The notes below the pieces were generated by a model. The model was not told where the DNA came from. It searched no databases and worked only from the letters and a program-made list of their open reading frames with translations. A stretch of DNA of 39,063 nt from Chthoniobacter flavus. Its GTDB lineage: Bacteria > Verrucomicrobiota > Verrucomicrobiia > Chthoniobacterales > Terrimicrobiaceae. The translations under genes were made by a program, and so were the position numbers. Location of the stretch: contig DYRS01000004.1 in assembly GCA_020718585.1 (NCBI GenBank), positions 1 to 39,063 on the forward strand, read 5' to 3'. Positions 23,673 through 32,440 of this stretch are shown here, piece by piece (the first letter of the stretch is position 1; every line of letters starts with the position of its first letter).

Positions 23673-25565
23673 TTGAGCGATTTCGAGTATCCGAAGTGCT
23701 ACGACGTGGCGGTCGTCGGCGGCGGCCATGCGGGGATCGAGGCCGCGATGGCGGCGGCCCGGCTTGGCTGCGAGACGCTGCTGCTCACGCAGAATGCCGA
23801 CACGGTCGCGCAGATGTCGTGCAACCCGGCGATTGGCGGGCTCGCGAAGGGTCACATCGTTCGCGAGATTGACGCGCTCGGCGGCGCGATGGCGCTGAAC
23901 ACCGACGCGACCGGCATCCAGTTCCGGATGCTGAACACGAGCAAGGGGGCGAGCGTGCGGGCACCGCGCGCGCAGTGCGACAAGAAGGCCTACCAGTTCC
24001 GCATGAAGGCACTCCTCGAGGCGCACCCGCTTCTCGATTTGAAGCAGGGAAATGCCATCCGCCTGGCCGTCGAAAATGGTGCGGTCGCCGGGGTCGAAAC
24101 CGCCCTCGGGATCACGTTCCGCGCGCGGGCGGTCGTCGTCACCACCGGCACGTTCATGCGCGGGCTCCTGCATGTCGGGCTCCACAACCAGGCTGGCGGA
24201 CGCCTCGGTGATGAGGCCTCGACATTCAGCGATTGCCTGCGCGAGCTGGGGTTCGAGGTCGGACGCTTCAAGACCGGCACCCCGTGCCGGCTGCTCGCCA
24301 AAAGCATTGATTTTTCAAAATGCGAGGTCCAGCCGGGCGACGATCCCGCGCCGGTATTCAGCCACCTCGCAGACACCCTCCGGCGCGGGGAAGACGATAT
24401 TTTCACGCTCAACGAGTGGAGGGACGGCGGGCTGCGGGCGCGGCAGGTCGCCTGCCATATCACGCACACGAACGAGCGCACGCATGAAATCATCCGCGCG
24501 AACCTCGACAAATCCCCGCTCTACGCCGGCGTCATCGAAGGGGTCGGGCCAAGGTATTGCCCGAGCATCGAGGACAAGGTCGTAAAATTTGCCGACCGGC
24601 CGGCCCACCAGATTTTCCTCGAGCCCGAGGGCCGGCACACCGGGGAGATCTACGTCAACGGGGTCTCGACGAGCCTGCCGTTCGACGTCCAGCTCGCGTT
24701 TATCCGCAGCATCGCCGGCCTCGAAAATGCGGAGATCCTCCGCCCCGGCTACGCGGTGGAATACGATTACTGCCCGGCGACCCAGCTTCATGCGACGCTC
24801 GAGACGAAGCGCCTTGGCGGGCTGTATTTTGCGGGGCAGATCAACGGGACCTCCGGCTACGAGGAGGCCGCCGCGCAGGGTCTCATCGCCGGCGCGAACG
24901 CGGCGCTCAAGCTGCTCGGCCGACCGGCCTTTGTCCCGGCCCGCCACGAGGCGTACATCGGGGTGCTTCTCGACGATCTCGTCACGCGGGGCGCATCTGA
25001 GCCCTACCGAATGTTCACCAGCCGCGCGGAATACCGGCTCCTCCTGCGGCAGGACAACGCGGACCTCCGGCTCACCGGAAAGGCGGTTCTCGCAGGTCTC
25101 GTCACGGGCGAAAGAAAATCGCGGTTCGAGAAAAAGTCGGCTCTCGTCGCCGGGCTTCGAGCGCGACTCGTCGAGATCAAGGTCGCTTCCCTCCCGCTCG
25201 GGCACTGGCTGAAGCGATCGGAGAACGCCTGGCGCGGGCTCCCGCCGGAGATCCGCGACGCCTACCCCGTCGACGTCTGGGACCAGATCGAAACCGATCT
25301 CAAATACGACGGCTACATCCGCCGCCAAGAGGACCAGATCGCCCGCACGGAACGCCACGAATCAAAACAGATCCCCGACGGCACCGCCTACGAATCCATC
25401 GTCGGGCTTCGCACTGAGGCAGTCCACCGCCTTTCAAAAATCCGTCCGGAAACCCTCGGGCAGGCGTCCCGAATCGACGGGGTCACTCCGGCCGATGTCG
25501 CGCTCCTTGGCATCTGGCTCGCCCGCAGCGAGCGCGCCCGCCAGCCCGGCGGAGCGGAGGCGTAA
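23673..25565 (+). CDS. mnmG: tRNA uridine 5-carboxymethylaminomethyl modification enzyme MnmG (GidA)
   Basis: MnmG, with MnmE, modifies U34 of certain tRNAs using FAD and a folate cofactor. The 630-residue protein starts [20 protein letters not shown] (FAD-binding GxGxxG), has [20 protein letters not shown], the GidA signature region [19 protein letters not shown], and [20 protein letters not shown], a further family signature. The C-terminal domain includes [14 protein letters not shown]. The start codon is TTG at 23673, one base after the preceding stop; no ATG gives the full N-terminus. It is convergent with hemL, 4 bases apart. Confidence 0.97.
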   Translation: MSDFEYPKCYDVAVVGGGHAGIEAAMAAARLGCETLLLTQNADTVAQMSCNPAIGGLAKGHIVREIDALGGAMALNTDATGIQFRMLNTSKGASVRAPRAQCDKKAYQFRMKALLEAHPLLDLKQGNAIRLAVENGAVAGVETALGITFRARAVVVTTGTFMRGLLHVGLHNQAGGRLGDEASTFSDCLRELGFEVGRFKTGTPCRLLAKSIDFSKCEVQPGDDPAPVFSHLADTLRRGEDDIFTLNEWRDGGLRARQVACHITHTNERTHEIIRANLDKSPLYAGVIEGVGPRYCPSIEDKVVKFADRPAHQIFLEPEGRHTGEIYVNGVSTSLPFDVQLAFIRSIAGLENAEILRPGYAVEYDYCPATQLHATLETKRLGGLYFAGQINGTSGYEEAAAQGLIAGANAALKLLGRPAFVPARHEAYIGVLLDDLVTRGASEPYRMFTSRAEYRLLLRQDNADLRLTGKAVLAGLVTGERKSRFEKKSALVAGLRARLVEIKVASLPLGHWLKRSENAWRGLPPEIRDAYPVDVWDQIETDLKYDGYIRRQEDQIARTERHESKQIPDGTAYESIVGLRTEAVHRLSKIRPETLGQASRIDGVTPADVALLGIWLARSERARQPGGAEA

Positions 25566-25569
25566 AAGC

Positions 25570-26844
25570 TCAGAAGACGCCTGCCAGCGCGGTCGCGACA
25601 ACGCGGACGGATTCGTCAATGTCGGCGTCGGTGTGCGCGAGCGACAGGAAGCCGGACTCGAATTGCGAGGGCGCAAAATACACGCCGTCGGCGAGGCATC
25701 GGTGGAAGAATTTTGCGAACTTTGCGCGGTCGCTCCGCATGGCATCGGAGAGGCGGACGACCGGCCCCTCGCAAAAGTAGAGGCAGAACATCGAGCCGAT
25801 CCGGCGGAACGAGCACGGGAGGCCGCGGGTCGCCTCTTGGGCGAGCGTCTCGAACCGCGCGCCCGATTCCTCGAGCCGGGCCCAGCCATCGAGCCGCTCG
25901 AGTTCTCGGATCTGTGCGAGCCCGGCAGCAAGCGCGAGCGGGTTTCCCGAGAGTGTGCCCGCTTGGTAAACCGGGCCGTCGGGCGAGAGCTGGCCCATGA
26001 TTTCCGTGCGGCCGCCGAACGCTCCGACCGGTAGCCCGCCGCCGATGACTTTCCCCAGCGCGGTGAGGTCGGGGCGGATTCCAAAGACCTCCTGGGCCCC
26101 GCCCCGGGCGAGGCGGAACCCGGTCATCACCTCGTCAAAAATCAGGAGTGTGCCGGAGTCGCGGCAGAGCTTTTCGAGCTCCTCGAGGAACCCGGGTTCC
26201 GGAAGGTAAAGCCCGGCGTTGGCGGGCACTGGCTCGACGATGATGGCTGCGAACTCGCGCGGGTTGGCGGCAAACGCGGCGCGGACGGCATCCAGATCGT
26301 TGAACGGAACCGCGACGGTGAGCCGCGCGAGCGCGACGGGAACTCCGGCGCTGTCGGGGGTGCCGTGCGTAAGTGCCCCGCTCCCCGCGTTCACCAGCAG
26401 GGAATCCACATGCCCGTGGTAGCAGCCCTCGAATTTTAGAATCTTATCGCGCCCGGTGAACCCGCGGGCGAGGCGCACGCAGCTCATCGTCGCCTCGGTC
26501 CCGCTGTTGACCATTCGCACTTTTTCGACTGAGGGGACGAGCCGGCAGATCGTCTCCGCCATCTCGACCTCGAGCGGGTTCGGGGTTCCGAAGCTGAGCC
26601 CGTGCGTCGCGGCCTCGCGCACCGCCGAGACGACCGGCTCCGGCGCATGCCCGAGAATCGCCGGCCCCCATGTGCCGACATAGTCAATCATCTCCTGCCC
26701 ATCAACCGTCGTGAGCCGGCATCCTTTCGCGGACTTTGTAAAAAACGGCTGGCCACCAACTCCACGAAACGCGCGGACCGGAGAGTTGACCCCGCCGGGA
26801 ATCCTCCGCAGCGCGGACTCAAAGAGGTGTTCGGATGCGGTCAT
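25570..26844 (-). CDS. hemL: Glutamate-1-semialdehyde 2,1-aminomutase
   Basis: HemL converts glutamate-1-semialdehyde to 5-aminolevulinate with PLP, in tetrapyrrole synthesis. The 424-residue protein starts EHLFESALRRIPGGVNSPVR, the family opening, and has FTGRDKILKFEGCYHGHVDS and the PLP lysine in LGKVIGGGLPVGAFGG, preceded by LIFDEVMTGFR. All are typical. It overlaps the upstream YiiX-like gene by 26 bases, a long overlap that suggests coupling. An ALA pathway from glutamate is thereby supported for the organism. Confidence 0.97.
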   Translation of the reverse strand: MTASEHLFESALRRIPGGVNSPVRAFRGVGGQPFFTKSAKGCRLTTVDGQEMIDYVGTWGPAILGHAPEPVVSAVREAATHGLSFGTPNPLEVEMAETICRLVPSVEKVRMVNSGTEATMSCVRLARGFTGRDKILKFEGCYHGHVDSLLVNAGSGALTHGTPDSAGVPVALARLTVAVPFNDLDAVRAAFAANPREFAAIIVEPVPANAGLYLPEPGFLEELEKLCRDSGTLLIFDEVMTGFRLARGGAQEVFGIRPDLTALGKVIGGGLPVGAFGGRTEIMGQLSPDGPVYQAGTLSGNPLALAAGLAQIRELERLDGWARLEESGARFETLAQEATRGLPCSFRRIGSMFCLYFCEGPVVRLSDAMRSDRAKFAKFFHRCLADGVYFAPSQFESGFLSLAHTDADIDESVRVVATALAGVF

Positions 26845-27541
26845 CGGTTCGAATTTCCTGGCGTGTCATCGGCGTCTTCGGACCTTCTTCGGGCTCGTTG
26901 TTCCATGCGGCGAAGATCTCCTGGTCCTCGAAGAGTTCCTGTGGATTGACCGCATAATTCGGGCGCGCAAGGACTCCCCGGTCGGCATATTCCGGCTGGC
27001 AGTCGAGGCAGTAGGCCGAGAGCTCAGAGCAAATCCAGCGGCTGTCGCGGTTTAGCAAACGGCCGACAAACCGGTCCGGATCGGTCCCGAAATGCGTCAT
27101 CATCCACCGGCGCAGAAAACTGCCCTCAAGGATCTGCGCCGCGATGACGAGGTTATCGTATTTCGTGCCGACCTGCGCCAGCGCGGTCGCCGCGATCCGG
27201 CGTCCGACCGCCGGCGTGCATTTCCGGGGCTTGCGGAAAAAGATCTGCGTCTTCGGGTCGTTGAAATACCGGTCGAGCGGCGACCGCACGACCCCCTTGC
27301 CGGCGAGTGCCTCGACGCATTCGTTTTCGGCGGTGACGACGAGCGCGTGCGAGACCCGAATGTCGCCGAGCCTTGCCCAGCGCGTGAAATACGCGATGCC
27401 GGTCGAGAGGAGCGACGACCCGGTGAACGTGAACCCAATGTAGCCGGCCCGGTAGTTTTCCCCGAACTCGGGCTTGAGCGACTGCACGGATATGCGCGAT
27501 TGCGCGAGGCGGGATGTGTCCGGACGTTTCATGCGCCGCAT
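26819..27541 (-). CDS. YiiX/YebB-like permuted NlpC/P60-type hydrolase
   Basis: The 240-residue protein has the layout of circularly permuted NlpC/P60 (papain-like) hydrolases of the YiiX type. A histidine lies in the first half (IRVSHALVVTAENECVEAL) and a cysteine later (SRWICSELSAYCLDCQ), with VGTKYDNLVIAAQI between. The family acts on lipids or peptide bonds; specificity is not readable. There is no signal peptide. It overlaps the hemL start by 26 bases and is divergent from hom by about 150 bases. The start ATG at 27541 is used; another in-frame ATG follows three codons later. Confidence 0.7.
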   Translation of the reverse strand: MRRMKRPDTSRLAQSRISVQSLKPEFGENYRAGYIGFTFTGSSLLSTGIAYFTRWARLGDIRVSHALVVTAENECVEALAGKGVVRSPLDRYFNDPKTQIFFRKPRKCTPAVGRRIAATALAQVGTKYDNLVIAAQILEGSFLRRWMMTHFGTDPDRFVGRLLNRDSRWICSELSAYCLDCQPEYADRGVLARPNYAVNPQELFEDQEIFAAWNNEPEEGPKTPMTRQEIRTDDRIRTPL

Positions 27542-27559
27542 TCTAGGCTGGAAGAAAAA

Positions 27560-27665
27560 GATGGGAAGCCGGAAAGCGCGCCCTCGCTGCTATTCCCATC
27601 GCGCCGAAGCCGTTCGGGCGGGCAACCGTTTTTGCCTCCGGTTGCGCTCGATTATTGTTTGAGCG
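27560..27665 (+). promoter_or_regulatory. Inverted repeats in the hom leader (candidate structured 5' region)
   Basis: Three consecutive inverted repeats precede hom: GATGGGAA/TTCCCATC (27560-27567 and 27593-27600), GCAACCG/CGGTTGC (27622-27628 and 27639-27645) and CGCTC/GAGCG (27645-27649 and 27661-27665). The last ends 30 bases before the hom ATG. I could not match this to a known riboswitch class; no leader peptide rich in threonine or methionine codons is seen. Confidence 0.35.
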
Positions 27666-27694
27666 ATTTGTGCGGGCGCGATACGGTGGCGCAT

Positions 27695-28966
27695 ATGAGC
27701 AGCACAACCTACGGGGTGGCATTGTTGGGGTTCGGGACCGTCGGGCGCGGGGTCTATGACCTTCTGAATTCCAAGGCGTCGCCAATCAAGCAAAAGCACG
27801 GGGCAGATTTTCAAGTCCGCCACATCCTCGTCCGCAATCCCAAAAATCCAAAGTATGGAGATATTCCTCAGGAGCTGTTTGCGGAGGACATCGGGACGAT
27901 CATCGGCAGCGGGGCGGTGGACATCGTCATCGAGGTGATGGGCGGGATCGAGCCGGCGCGCTCGCACATCCTCTCGGCACTCAAGTCGGGCAAGCATGTG
28001 ATCACCGCCAACAAATCGCTCCTCGCCGAGTGCGGCTGCGAGATCGCTCGTCGCGCGAAGGAAGCCGACCTCTACCTCGGGTATTCCGCCGCGATCACCG
28101 GCGCCCACCAACTCGCCGACTCGATCGCCAATTCCGTGATGGTCCGCTCGCTTCGCGGCGTCTTCAACGGTACGTCAAACTACATCCTGACAAAGATGGA
28201 CGAGGAACGGCTGGATTTTGACGCCGTCCTCCGGCAGGCGCAGGATGCCGGCTATGCGGAGGCCGATCCGAGTGCCGACGTGGACGGGATTGATACGCGG
28301 AACAAGCTAGCGATCCTCACGAATCTCGCATTCGGAATTTTCCCAGCACCCGAGCAAATCCAAACGTCCGGGATTCGGAACGTCCACCGGAAGGACATCG
28401 AGTTCGCCGCCGGGCTGGGCTACAAAATCAAGCTCGTCGGCGAAAGCCTGCTGAATGCTGACGACCGGATCGAGGCGCAGGTGAGCGCATGCCTTGTGCC
28501 CGCCGACGGCCTGTTCGCGCGGGCACGCGGGATCAACAATGCGATCGAGGTGGACGACATGTTCCGTGGCCTGCAGGGGATGATTGCCGAGGGGGCGGGC
28601 GCGAACCCGACGGCGATGGCGATCTATACCGACCTCGTGAACCTGATCAAGGGGAAGCCGCTCCTCTGGCCGGTCGTGAAGGGCAGCGAGCGTCGGGTCG
28701 CCGCGCACCACAAATTGCCGCGCCGGTATTACGTCCGCATGGAGGTGAAAAACTGCCCGGGCACACTCGGCGAGATCTCCCGCACGCTCGGTCGTCATGG
28801 GATCAACATCGGCAGCGTCCACCAGCCGGAAGCCTCGAGCCAGACCGCCGCGCAGATCGTGCTGACCTGCGGCTCGGCCGCCCGCGGCGCAATCGAAAAA
28901 GCCCTCCGGGATGTCGCGCAACTCGACGAGGCGATCGGCGAGCCGTTCCTGCTTCCGATCATCTAG
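27695..28966 (+). CDS. hom: Homoserine dehydrogenase with C-terminal ACT domain
   Basis: Homoserine dehydrogenase reduces aspartate semialdehyde to homoserine, the branch point to threonine and methionine. The 423-residue protein starts TYGVALLGFGTVGRGVYDLL (Rossmann), has VIEVMGGIEPARSHILSALK, KHVITANKSLLAECG, the catalytic region RGVFNGTSNYILTKM and AEADPSADVDGIDTRNKLAI, and ends with an ACT domain (YYVRMEVKNCPGTLGEIS) for feedback control. The ATG at 27695 gives the full N-terminus. Confidence 0.97.
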   Translation: MSSTTYGVALLGFGTVGRGVYDLLNSKASPIKQKHGADFQVRHILVRNPKNPKYGDIPQELFAEDIGTIIGSGAVDIVIEVMGGIEPARSHILSALKSGKHVITANKSLLAECGCEIARRAKEADLYLGYSAAITGAHQLADSIANSVMVRSLRGVFNGTSNYILTKMDEERLDFDAVLRQAQDAGYAEADPSADVDGIDTRNKLAILTNLAFGIFPAPEQIQTSGIRNVHRKDIEFAAGLGYKIKLVGESLLNADDRIEAQVSACLVPADGLFARARGINNAIEVDDMFRGLQGMIAEGAGANPTAMAIYTDLVNLIKGKPLLWPVVKGSERRVAAHHKLPRRYYVRMEVKNCPGTLGEISRTLGRHGINIGSVHQPEASSQTAAQIVLTCGSAARGAIEKALRDVAQLDEAIGEPFLLPII

Positions 28967-29000
28967 GGTTTGGATCCGGTCGCATCCTGACACCGCCCGC

Positions 29001-29042
29001 AAAAAAAATGGTCCGGACAGGGATTATCTCCCCGCCCGGACC
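29001..29042 (-). terminator. Rho-independent terminator of the 39-residue lipoprotein gene
   Basis: In the minus strand GGTCCGG (29042-29036) and CCGGACC (29016-29010) form a perfect 7-bp GC stem across 19 bases, followed by A and a run of eight T (29008-29001). It sits 15 bases after the stop of the small lipoprotein gene and also lies in the convergent gap with hom. Confidence 0.8.
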
Positions 29043-29057
29043 AAACCGATCAGGTCC

Positions 29058-29177
29058 TTATTTGGACATGGAAACGCTGCTCGGTGCCGGAGCCGGTTTC
29101 GGCTTGCTGGCGCATGCGCCGAGGCCGAGAGCGGCGGCGGCAAAAGCAACGACTGCTGCGATTTTGACGAATTTCAC
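29058..29177 (-). CDS. Small lipoprotein, 39 aa, GTG start
   Basis: A GTG at 29177, preceded by AGGAGGGG (29194-29187) at a 9-base distance, opens a 39-residue frame starting VKFVKIAAVVAFAAAALGLG. The frame has a short basic start, a hydrophobic segment and the lipobox LGAC, then a Lys/Pro-rich tail ending MSK. It is closed by TAA, and a strong terminator follows. Together these support a real small gene of the entericidin/small-lipoprotein type, made as a monocistronic mRNA. Function is unknown; such peptides are often stress- or envelope-related. Confidence 0.75.
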   Translation of the reverse strand: MKFVKIAAVVAFAAAALGLGACASKPKPAPAPSSVSMSK

Positions 29178-29338
29178 GATGGTTGTCCCCTCCTTTCTTG
29201 GCTGGTAGCCGGGAGAACCTTGGCACATCCCGCCATCGCGACAACAACAAATTCACGCGCTCCGATGGATTTGTTCAAGGCATCTCCATTAACATGGTTC
29301 GGGGTCCCGCTTTTTCCTTTTCCGAACGGCTTGATCGG

Positions 29339-30340
29339 CTAGCCCGTCATGCGCACGGGACCGAAGGGATCACATGATTTGCCGGTCAAAATTGCAGAGG
29401 CCGCCGCTCTTCCGAGGCGTTTGAAGTCGTATCGGAGTCGGGCATGGGGGGCTTGAAGGACGCCGGTGCCCTGGGTGCCAATCACCGGGGGACCGCTTTT
29501 CCCGAAGTGCTCTGCAAGGACATGGGCGACATTGTCCTCTGGGCAGACCACCAGCGAAAACTTGCCGATGTTTCGGGTCGCCACCACCTCCCGAAAATCC
29601 TGGACCTCCATGTCAAATTCCGAAAAGGCTTTCTTCAGCAGCCGGAGTGAGAGGTCGATGGCGGGGTCGCCGGAGAAGGGCACTGCCAGCAAAATTTTGC
29701 GGGCACCCAGCGAACGGGCGTAATCCGAGACCATCGCGGCCCCCTTCGCAGCATCCACTCGGACGCTGTGTGACCCCTTCCCACTTCCGCAGAGAAGCTG
29801 GACCCGTTGCCCTCCCGGCCAGCGGGCAGCTTCGATCACCCGCGGCATCCACAGGTGGTCCAGCACGAACCCGGCGCATCCCTTGGGAGCGGCCGTAAGA
29901 AGGGCTGAAAGCTCCCTGTTTTGCGTCCGCTGCGATGCGAACAGGGGAGCCTCATCGGCGGACGACTGCCAGACCAGCGAGCGCGCCGTGAGCGCGACGA
30001 GCGGGCTACCGTTGGCCACTGCGATTTCAGAGACGCCCTCCAGGATTTCCTGATACAGGCGGCTCCACCGCCAGACTTCCCGCCCTACGAAGCAAATGGG
30101 CGCGCCGCGGAGCTTCTTTCTTCGTGATCCCGCCGAGTAAAACCTCCCCGAGGGGCTCTGCCAGTAGATTGCCTCCTGAACAAGATCGCGCAGGATCCGC
30201 AGCACTGTCGAGGGGTGGATGGCGAATGTTTCTCCCAGACGTGCGAGTGGAGGCAACGGGACGCCCTCGGAAAGGGATGAGGCCAATTTTTCCAAACCCG
30301 CCCGCGCCTCCCGCGCAAATTTTGTCGGCTTCCTCGGCAT
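29339..30340 (-). CDS. GntR/LacI-like transcriptional regulator, divergent from the hexosamine operon
   Basis: The 333-residue protein has an N-terminal GntR-type winged HTH (FAIHPSTVLRILRDLVQEA at about 43-61) with the wing SGRFYSAGSRRKKL. A LacI-type periplasmic-binding-like sensor domain follows (APICFVGREVWRWSRLYQEI, VRVDAAKGAAMVSDYARSLG and VIGTQGTGVLQAPHARLRYD). Such hybrids are frequent in PVC and Bacteroidetes sugar regulators. The ATG at 30340 is used; a TTG at 30376 lies further up. It is divergent from the operon that starts at 30426, and an inverted repeat in the gap is a candidate operator. The ligand is probably an amino sugar. Confidence 0.8.
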   Translation of the reverse strand: MPRKPTKFAREARAGLEKLASSLSEGVPLPPLARLGETFAIHPSTVLRILRDLVQEAIYWQSPSGRFYSAGSRRKKLRGAPICFVGREVWRWSRLYQEILEGVSEIAVANGSPLVALTARSLVWQSSADEAPLFASQRTQNRELSALLTAAPKGCAGFVLDHLWMPRVIEAARWPGGQRVQLLCGSGKGSHSVRVDAAKGAAMVSDYARSLGARKILLAVPFSGDPAIDLSLRLLKKAFSEFDMEVQDFREVVATRNIGKFSLVVCPEDNVAHVLAEHFGKSGPPVIGTQGTGVLQAPHARLRYDFKRLGRAAASAILTGKSCDPFGPVRMTG

Positions 30341-30367
30341 GGGGGACAGGAAGCCGCGGATCCAATC

Positions 30368-30396
30368 TATTTGCAATAAAAAAGATGTTGCATATA
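30368..30396. promoter_or_regulatory. Candidate operator between the GntR/LacI-like regulator and the hexosamine operon
   Basis: TATTTGCAA (30368-30376) and TTGCATATA (30388-30396) form an inverted repeat with one mismatch across 11 bases, containing TTGCAA and TTGCAT half-sites. It overlaps the proposed plus-strand promoter, so binding would block transcription of the operon. The regulator next to it is the natural candidate. Confidence 0.55.
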
Positions 30397-30398
30397 GG
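30371..30398 (+). promoter_or_regulatory. Candidate promoter of the hexosamine operon
   Basis: TTGCAA (30371-30376), 16 bases, TATAGG (30393-30398). The ATG of the first gene is 27 bases further. The -35 matches consensus at four positions and the -10 at four, so the call is tentative but agrees with the gene start and the operator. Confidence 0.4.
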
Positions 30399-30425
30399 CG
30401 CGTGGTATGGGATATTCCGTGGGGT

Positions 30426-31337
30426 ATGGGAACGACACTATTGGTATTGGCGGCCGGAATGGGTAGCCGTTACGGCGGGTTGAAGCAATTGGACCATGTG
30501 GGGCCTGGCGGCGAAACCCTTCTGGATTACTCGATTTTTGACGCGCTGCGTGCGGGATTCGGGAAGGTGGTTTTTGTGATTCGCAAGTCGATTGAGGCGG
30601 AGTTTCGGGAGGCGGTGATCTCGCGCTACGAAGGGGTTGTGGAGGTGGGCGTGGCCTTTCAGGAGCCATCGGATCTGCCGGAGGGATTTTCGGTGTCCGG
30701 GGACAGGGAGAAGCCGTGGGGGACTGGGCACGCGGTCTGGGCGGCGCGGAAAGAGGTCCGGGAGCCGTTTCTGGTGGTGAACGCCGACGATTTCTACGGG
30801 AGGGAAGCGTATGCGATCATGGGTGCCCATCTTCGCGGGGAGGGGAGCGGGATGGCGATGGTCGCCTACCAGCTTGAGAACACGCTATCAGAGAACGGGG
30901 AGGTTTCGCGCGGGGTGTGTCGGCTTGATGCCGGGGGGGGGCTGGAATCCGTGGAGGAACACACCCACATTGCGCGGTCGGAAGGCGGCGTCATTTGCGG
31001 CTGCGACGAGGGAGGCGCCGTGCGCGAACTCGGACCCGGGATGCTGGTATCGATGAATTTCTGGGGATTTCCGACGGATGTCTTCGCTGGGCTGGAGGAG
31101 AGGATGAGTGTTTTTCTTCGTGCCGGAGGGGAGCGGGACGCGAAGGCGGAATTCTATCTGCCGACGGCGATCAGCGATTTGGTGGGGGAGGGACGGAGCC
31201 GGGTTTCTGTGTATGCGAGCCGGGACAAATGGTTCGGTGTCACCTATCGTCCGGATCGGGAGCTGGTGGCAAGTGCGCTTGCGGAGAAGGTGGCCGGGGG
31301 CGAGTATCCGGCACCGGTCTGGGGGGGGGCGAAATGA
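30426..31337 (+). CDS. Sugar-phosphate nucleotidyltransferase (probable HexNAc-1-phosphate uridylyltransferase)
   Basis: The enzyme should join UTP to a hexosamine 1-phosphate to make a UDP-sugar. The 303-residue protein begins with the nucleotidyltransferase signature LAAGMGSRYGGLKQL (GxGxR region and the catalytic Lys), and then has DYSIFDALRAGFGKVVFVI, EKPWGTGHAVWAARK and LVVNADDFYGREAYAIM. No acyltransferase domain is attached, unlike GlmU, so UTP plus a 1-phosphate is the expected use. Two runs of nine G (30933-30941 and 31321-31329) lie in the frame. The last four bases overlap the NahK start (ATGA). Confidence 0.8.
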   Translation: MGTTLLVLAAGMGSRYGGLKQLDHVGPGGETLLDYSIFDALRAGFGKVVFVIRKSIEAEFREAVISRYEGVVEVGVAFQEPSDLPEGFSVSGDREKPWGTGHAVWAARKEVREPFLVVNADDFYGREAYAIMGAHLRGEGSGMAMVAYQLENTLSENGEVSRGVCRLDAGGGLESVEEHTHIARSEGGVICGCDEGGAVRELGPGMLVSMNFWGFPTDVFAGLEERMSVFLRAGGERDAKAEFYLPTAISDLVGEGRSRVSVYASRDKWFGVTYRPDRELVASALAEKVAGGEYPAPVWGGAK

Positions 31338-32440
31338 GCGCGAAGCCCCACATTGAAGAAGCCGTCAGTCTTTTCCGGATTCCCGGGGCGCATCTGGAGA
31401 GCCGCCCATACGGGAGCGGGCACATCAACGACACCTTCGTCGCCGCCTTCAGCCATGCGGGAACGCGGGTCCGCTACATTTTCCAGCGGGTCAATGAAAC
31501 GATCTTCCGGCAGCCTGAAGCCCTCATGGAGAACATCTCGCGGGTGACTTCCGCCGCCCGGAGCAGGTTGGAGGAGACGGGAGTCGTGGATCCGACGCGC
31601 AGGACATTGAGCCTTGTTCTCGCGCTGGACGGGAAACCCTTTGCCCGTGACGGGGAAGGCCGACTCTGGAGGTGCTATCTTTTCATCGAAGGCGCACGGA
31701 CCTACGACATCATCAAGAGTCCGCAGCAGGCCTATGCCGCGGCCCGGGCGTTCGGGAATTTTCAGGGGCTTGCGGCGGGTCTTGGCGGGCCCCGCCTGCA
31801 TGAGACCATCCCGAATTTCCACAACACCCCCGCGCGTTTCCTGCGTCTCAAGCAGGCGTTTGAAGCCGACGTGGCGGGGCGTGCCGGGGAGGTTCCGGTC
31901 GAGCGGGATTTCATCGCCGCGAGAGAGGGCGATACGGGAGTGTTGCTGGATTTGCTGGCGCGGGGAGAAATTCCCGAGCGCATCACGCACAACGACACGA
32001 AGCTCAACAACGTGATGATCGACGACGCGTCGGGTGAGGGGATTTGCGTGATCGATCTCGACACGGTGATGCCCGGTCTTGCGCTCTATGATTTTGGCGA
32101 TTTGGTGCGGACGGCGACCAGCCCGGCGGCGGAAGACGAGACCGATCTTTCGCTGGTGCGGATGCAGATGCCGATGTTTGAGGCGCTGGTGCGGGGGTAT
32201 TTGTCCTCGGCGGGAGGCTTTCTGAACGAGGCCGAGATTGCGCACCTGGCATTTTCCGGAAAAGTGATCGCGTTGGAGATTGGCATCCGTTTTTTGACCG
32301 ACTACCTCGAAGGGGATGTGTATTTCAAAACGAAGAGGCCCGGCCACAATCTGGACCGGTGCCGGACCCAGTTGGCCCTCGTGCGTAGCATCGAGGAGCA
32401 GATGGAAACCATGAACCAGGTTGTTGCCACCACCAAATGA
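31334..32440 (+). CDS. NahK-type N-acetylhexosamine 1-kinase (APH fold)
   Basis: NahK-like enzymes phosphorylate GlcNAc or GalNAc at C1 with ATP. The 368-residue protein has the aminoglycoside-phosphotransferase-like motifs ITHNDTKLNNVMID (catalytic Asp and metal Asn) and VIDLDTVMPGLALYDFGDL (metal Asp), and the N-terminal YGSGHINDTFVA, which is typical of NahK relatives. Substrate is inferred from the neighbours: nucleotidyltransferase upstream and UDP-HexNAc epimerase downstream. It overlaps both by ATGA. Confidence 0.85.
   Translation: MSAKPHIEEAVSLFRIPGAHLESRPYGSGHINDTFVAAFSHAGTRVRYIFQRVNETIFRQPEALMENISRVTSAARSRLEETGVVDPTRRTLSLVLALDGKPFARDGEGRLWRCYLFIEGARTYDIIKSPQQAYAAARAFGNFQGLAAGLGGPRLHETIPNFHNTPARFLRLKQAFEADVAGRAGEVPVERDFIAAREGDTGVLLDLLARGEIPERITHNDTKLNNVMIDDASGEGICVIDLDTVMPGLALYDFGDLVRTATSPAAEDETDLSLVRMQMPMFEALVRGYLSSAGGFLNEAEIAHLAFSGKVIALEIGIRFLTDYLEGDVYFKTKRPGHNLDRCRTQLALVRSIEEQMETMNQVVATTK

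Noticed and set aside
27560-27694. SAM-type riboswitch or threonine attenuator before hom
   Set aside because: No SAM-I or SAM-II consensus and no leader peptide with Thr/Ile or Met codon runs; only generic inverted repeats are seen.
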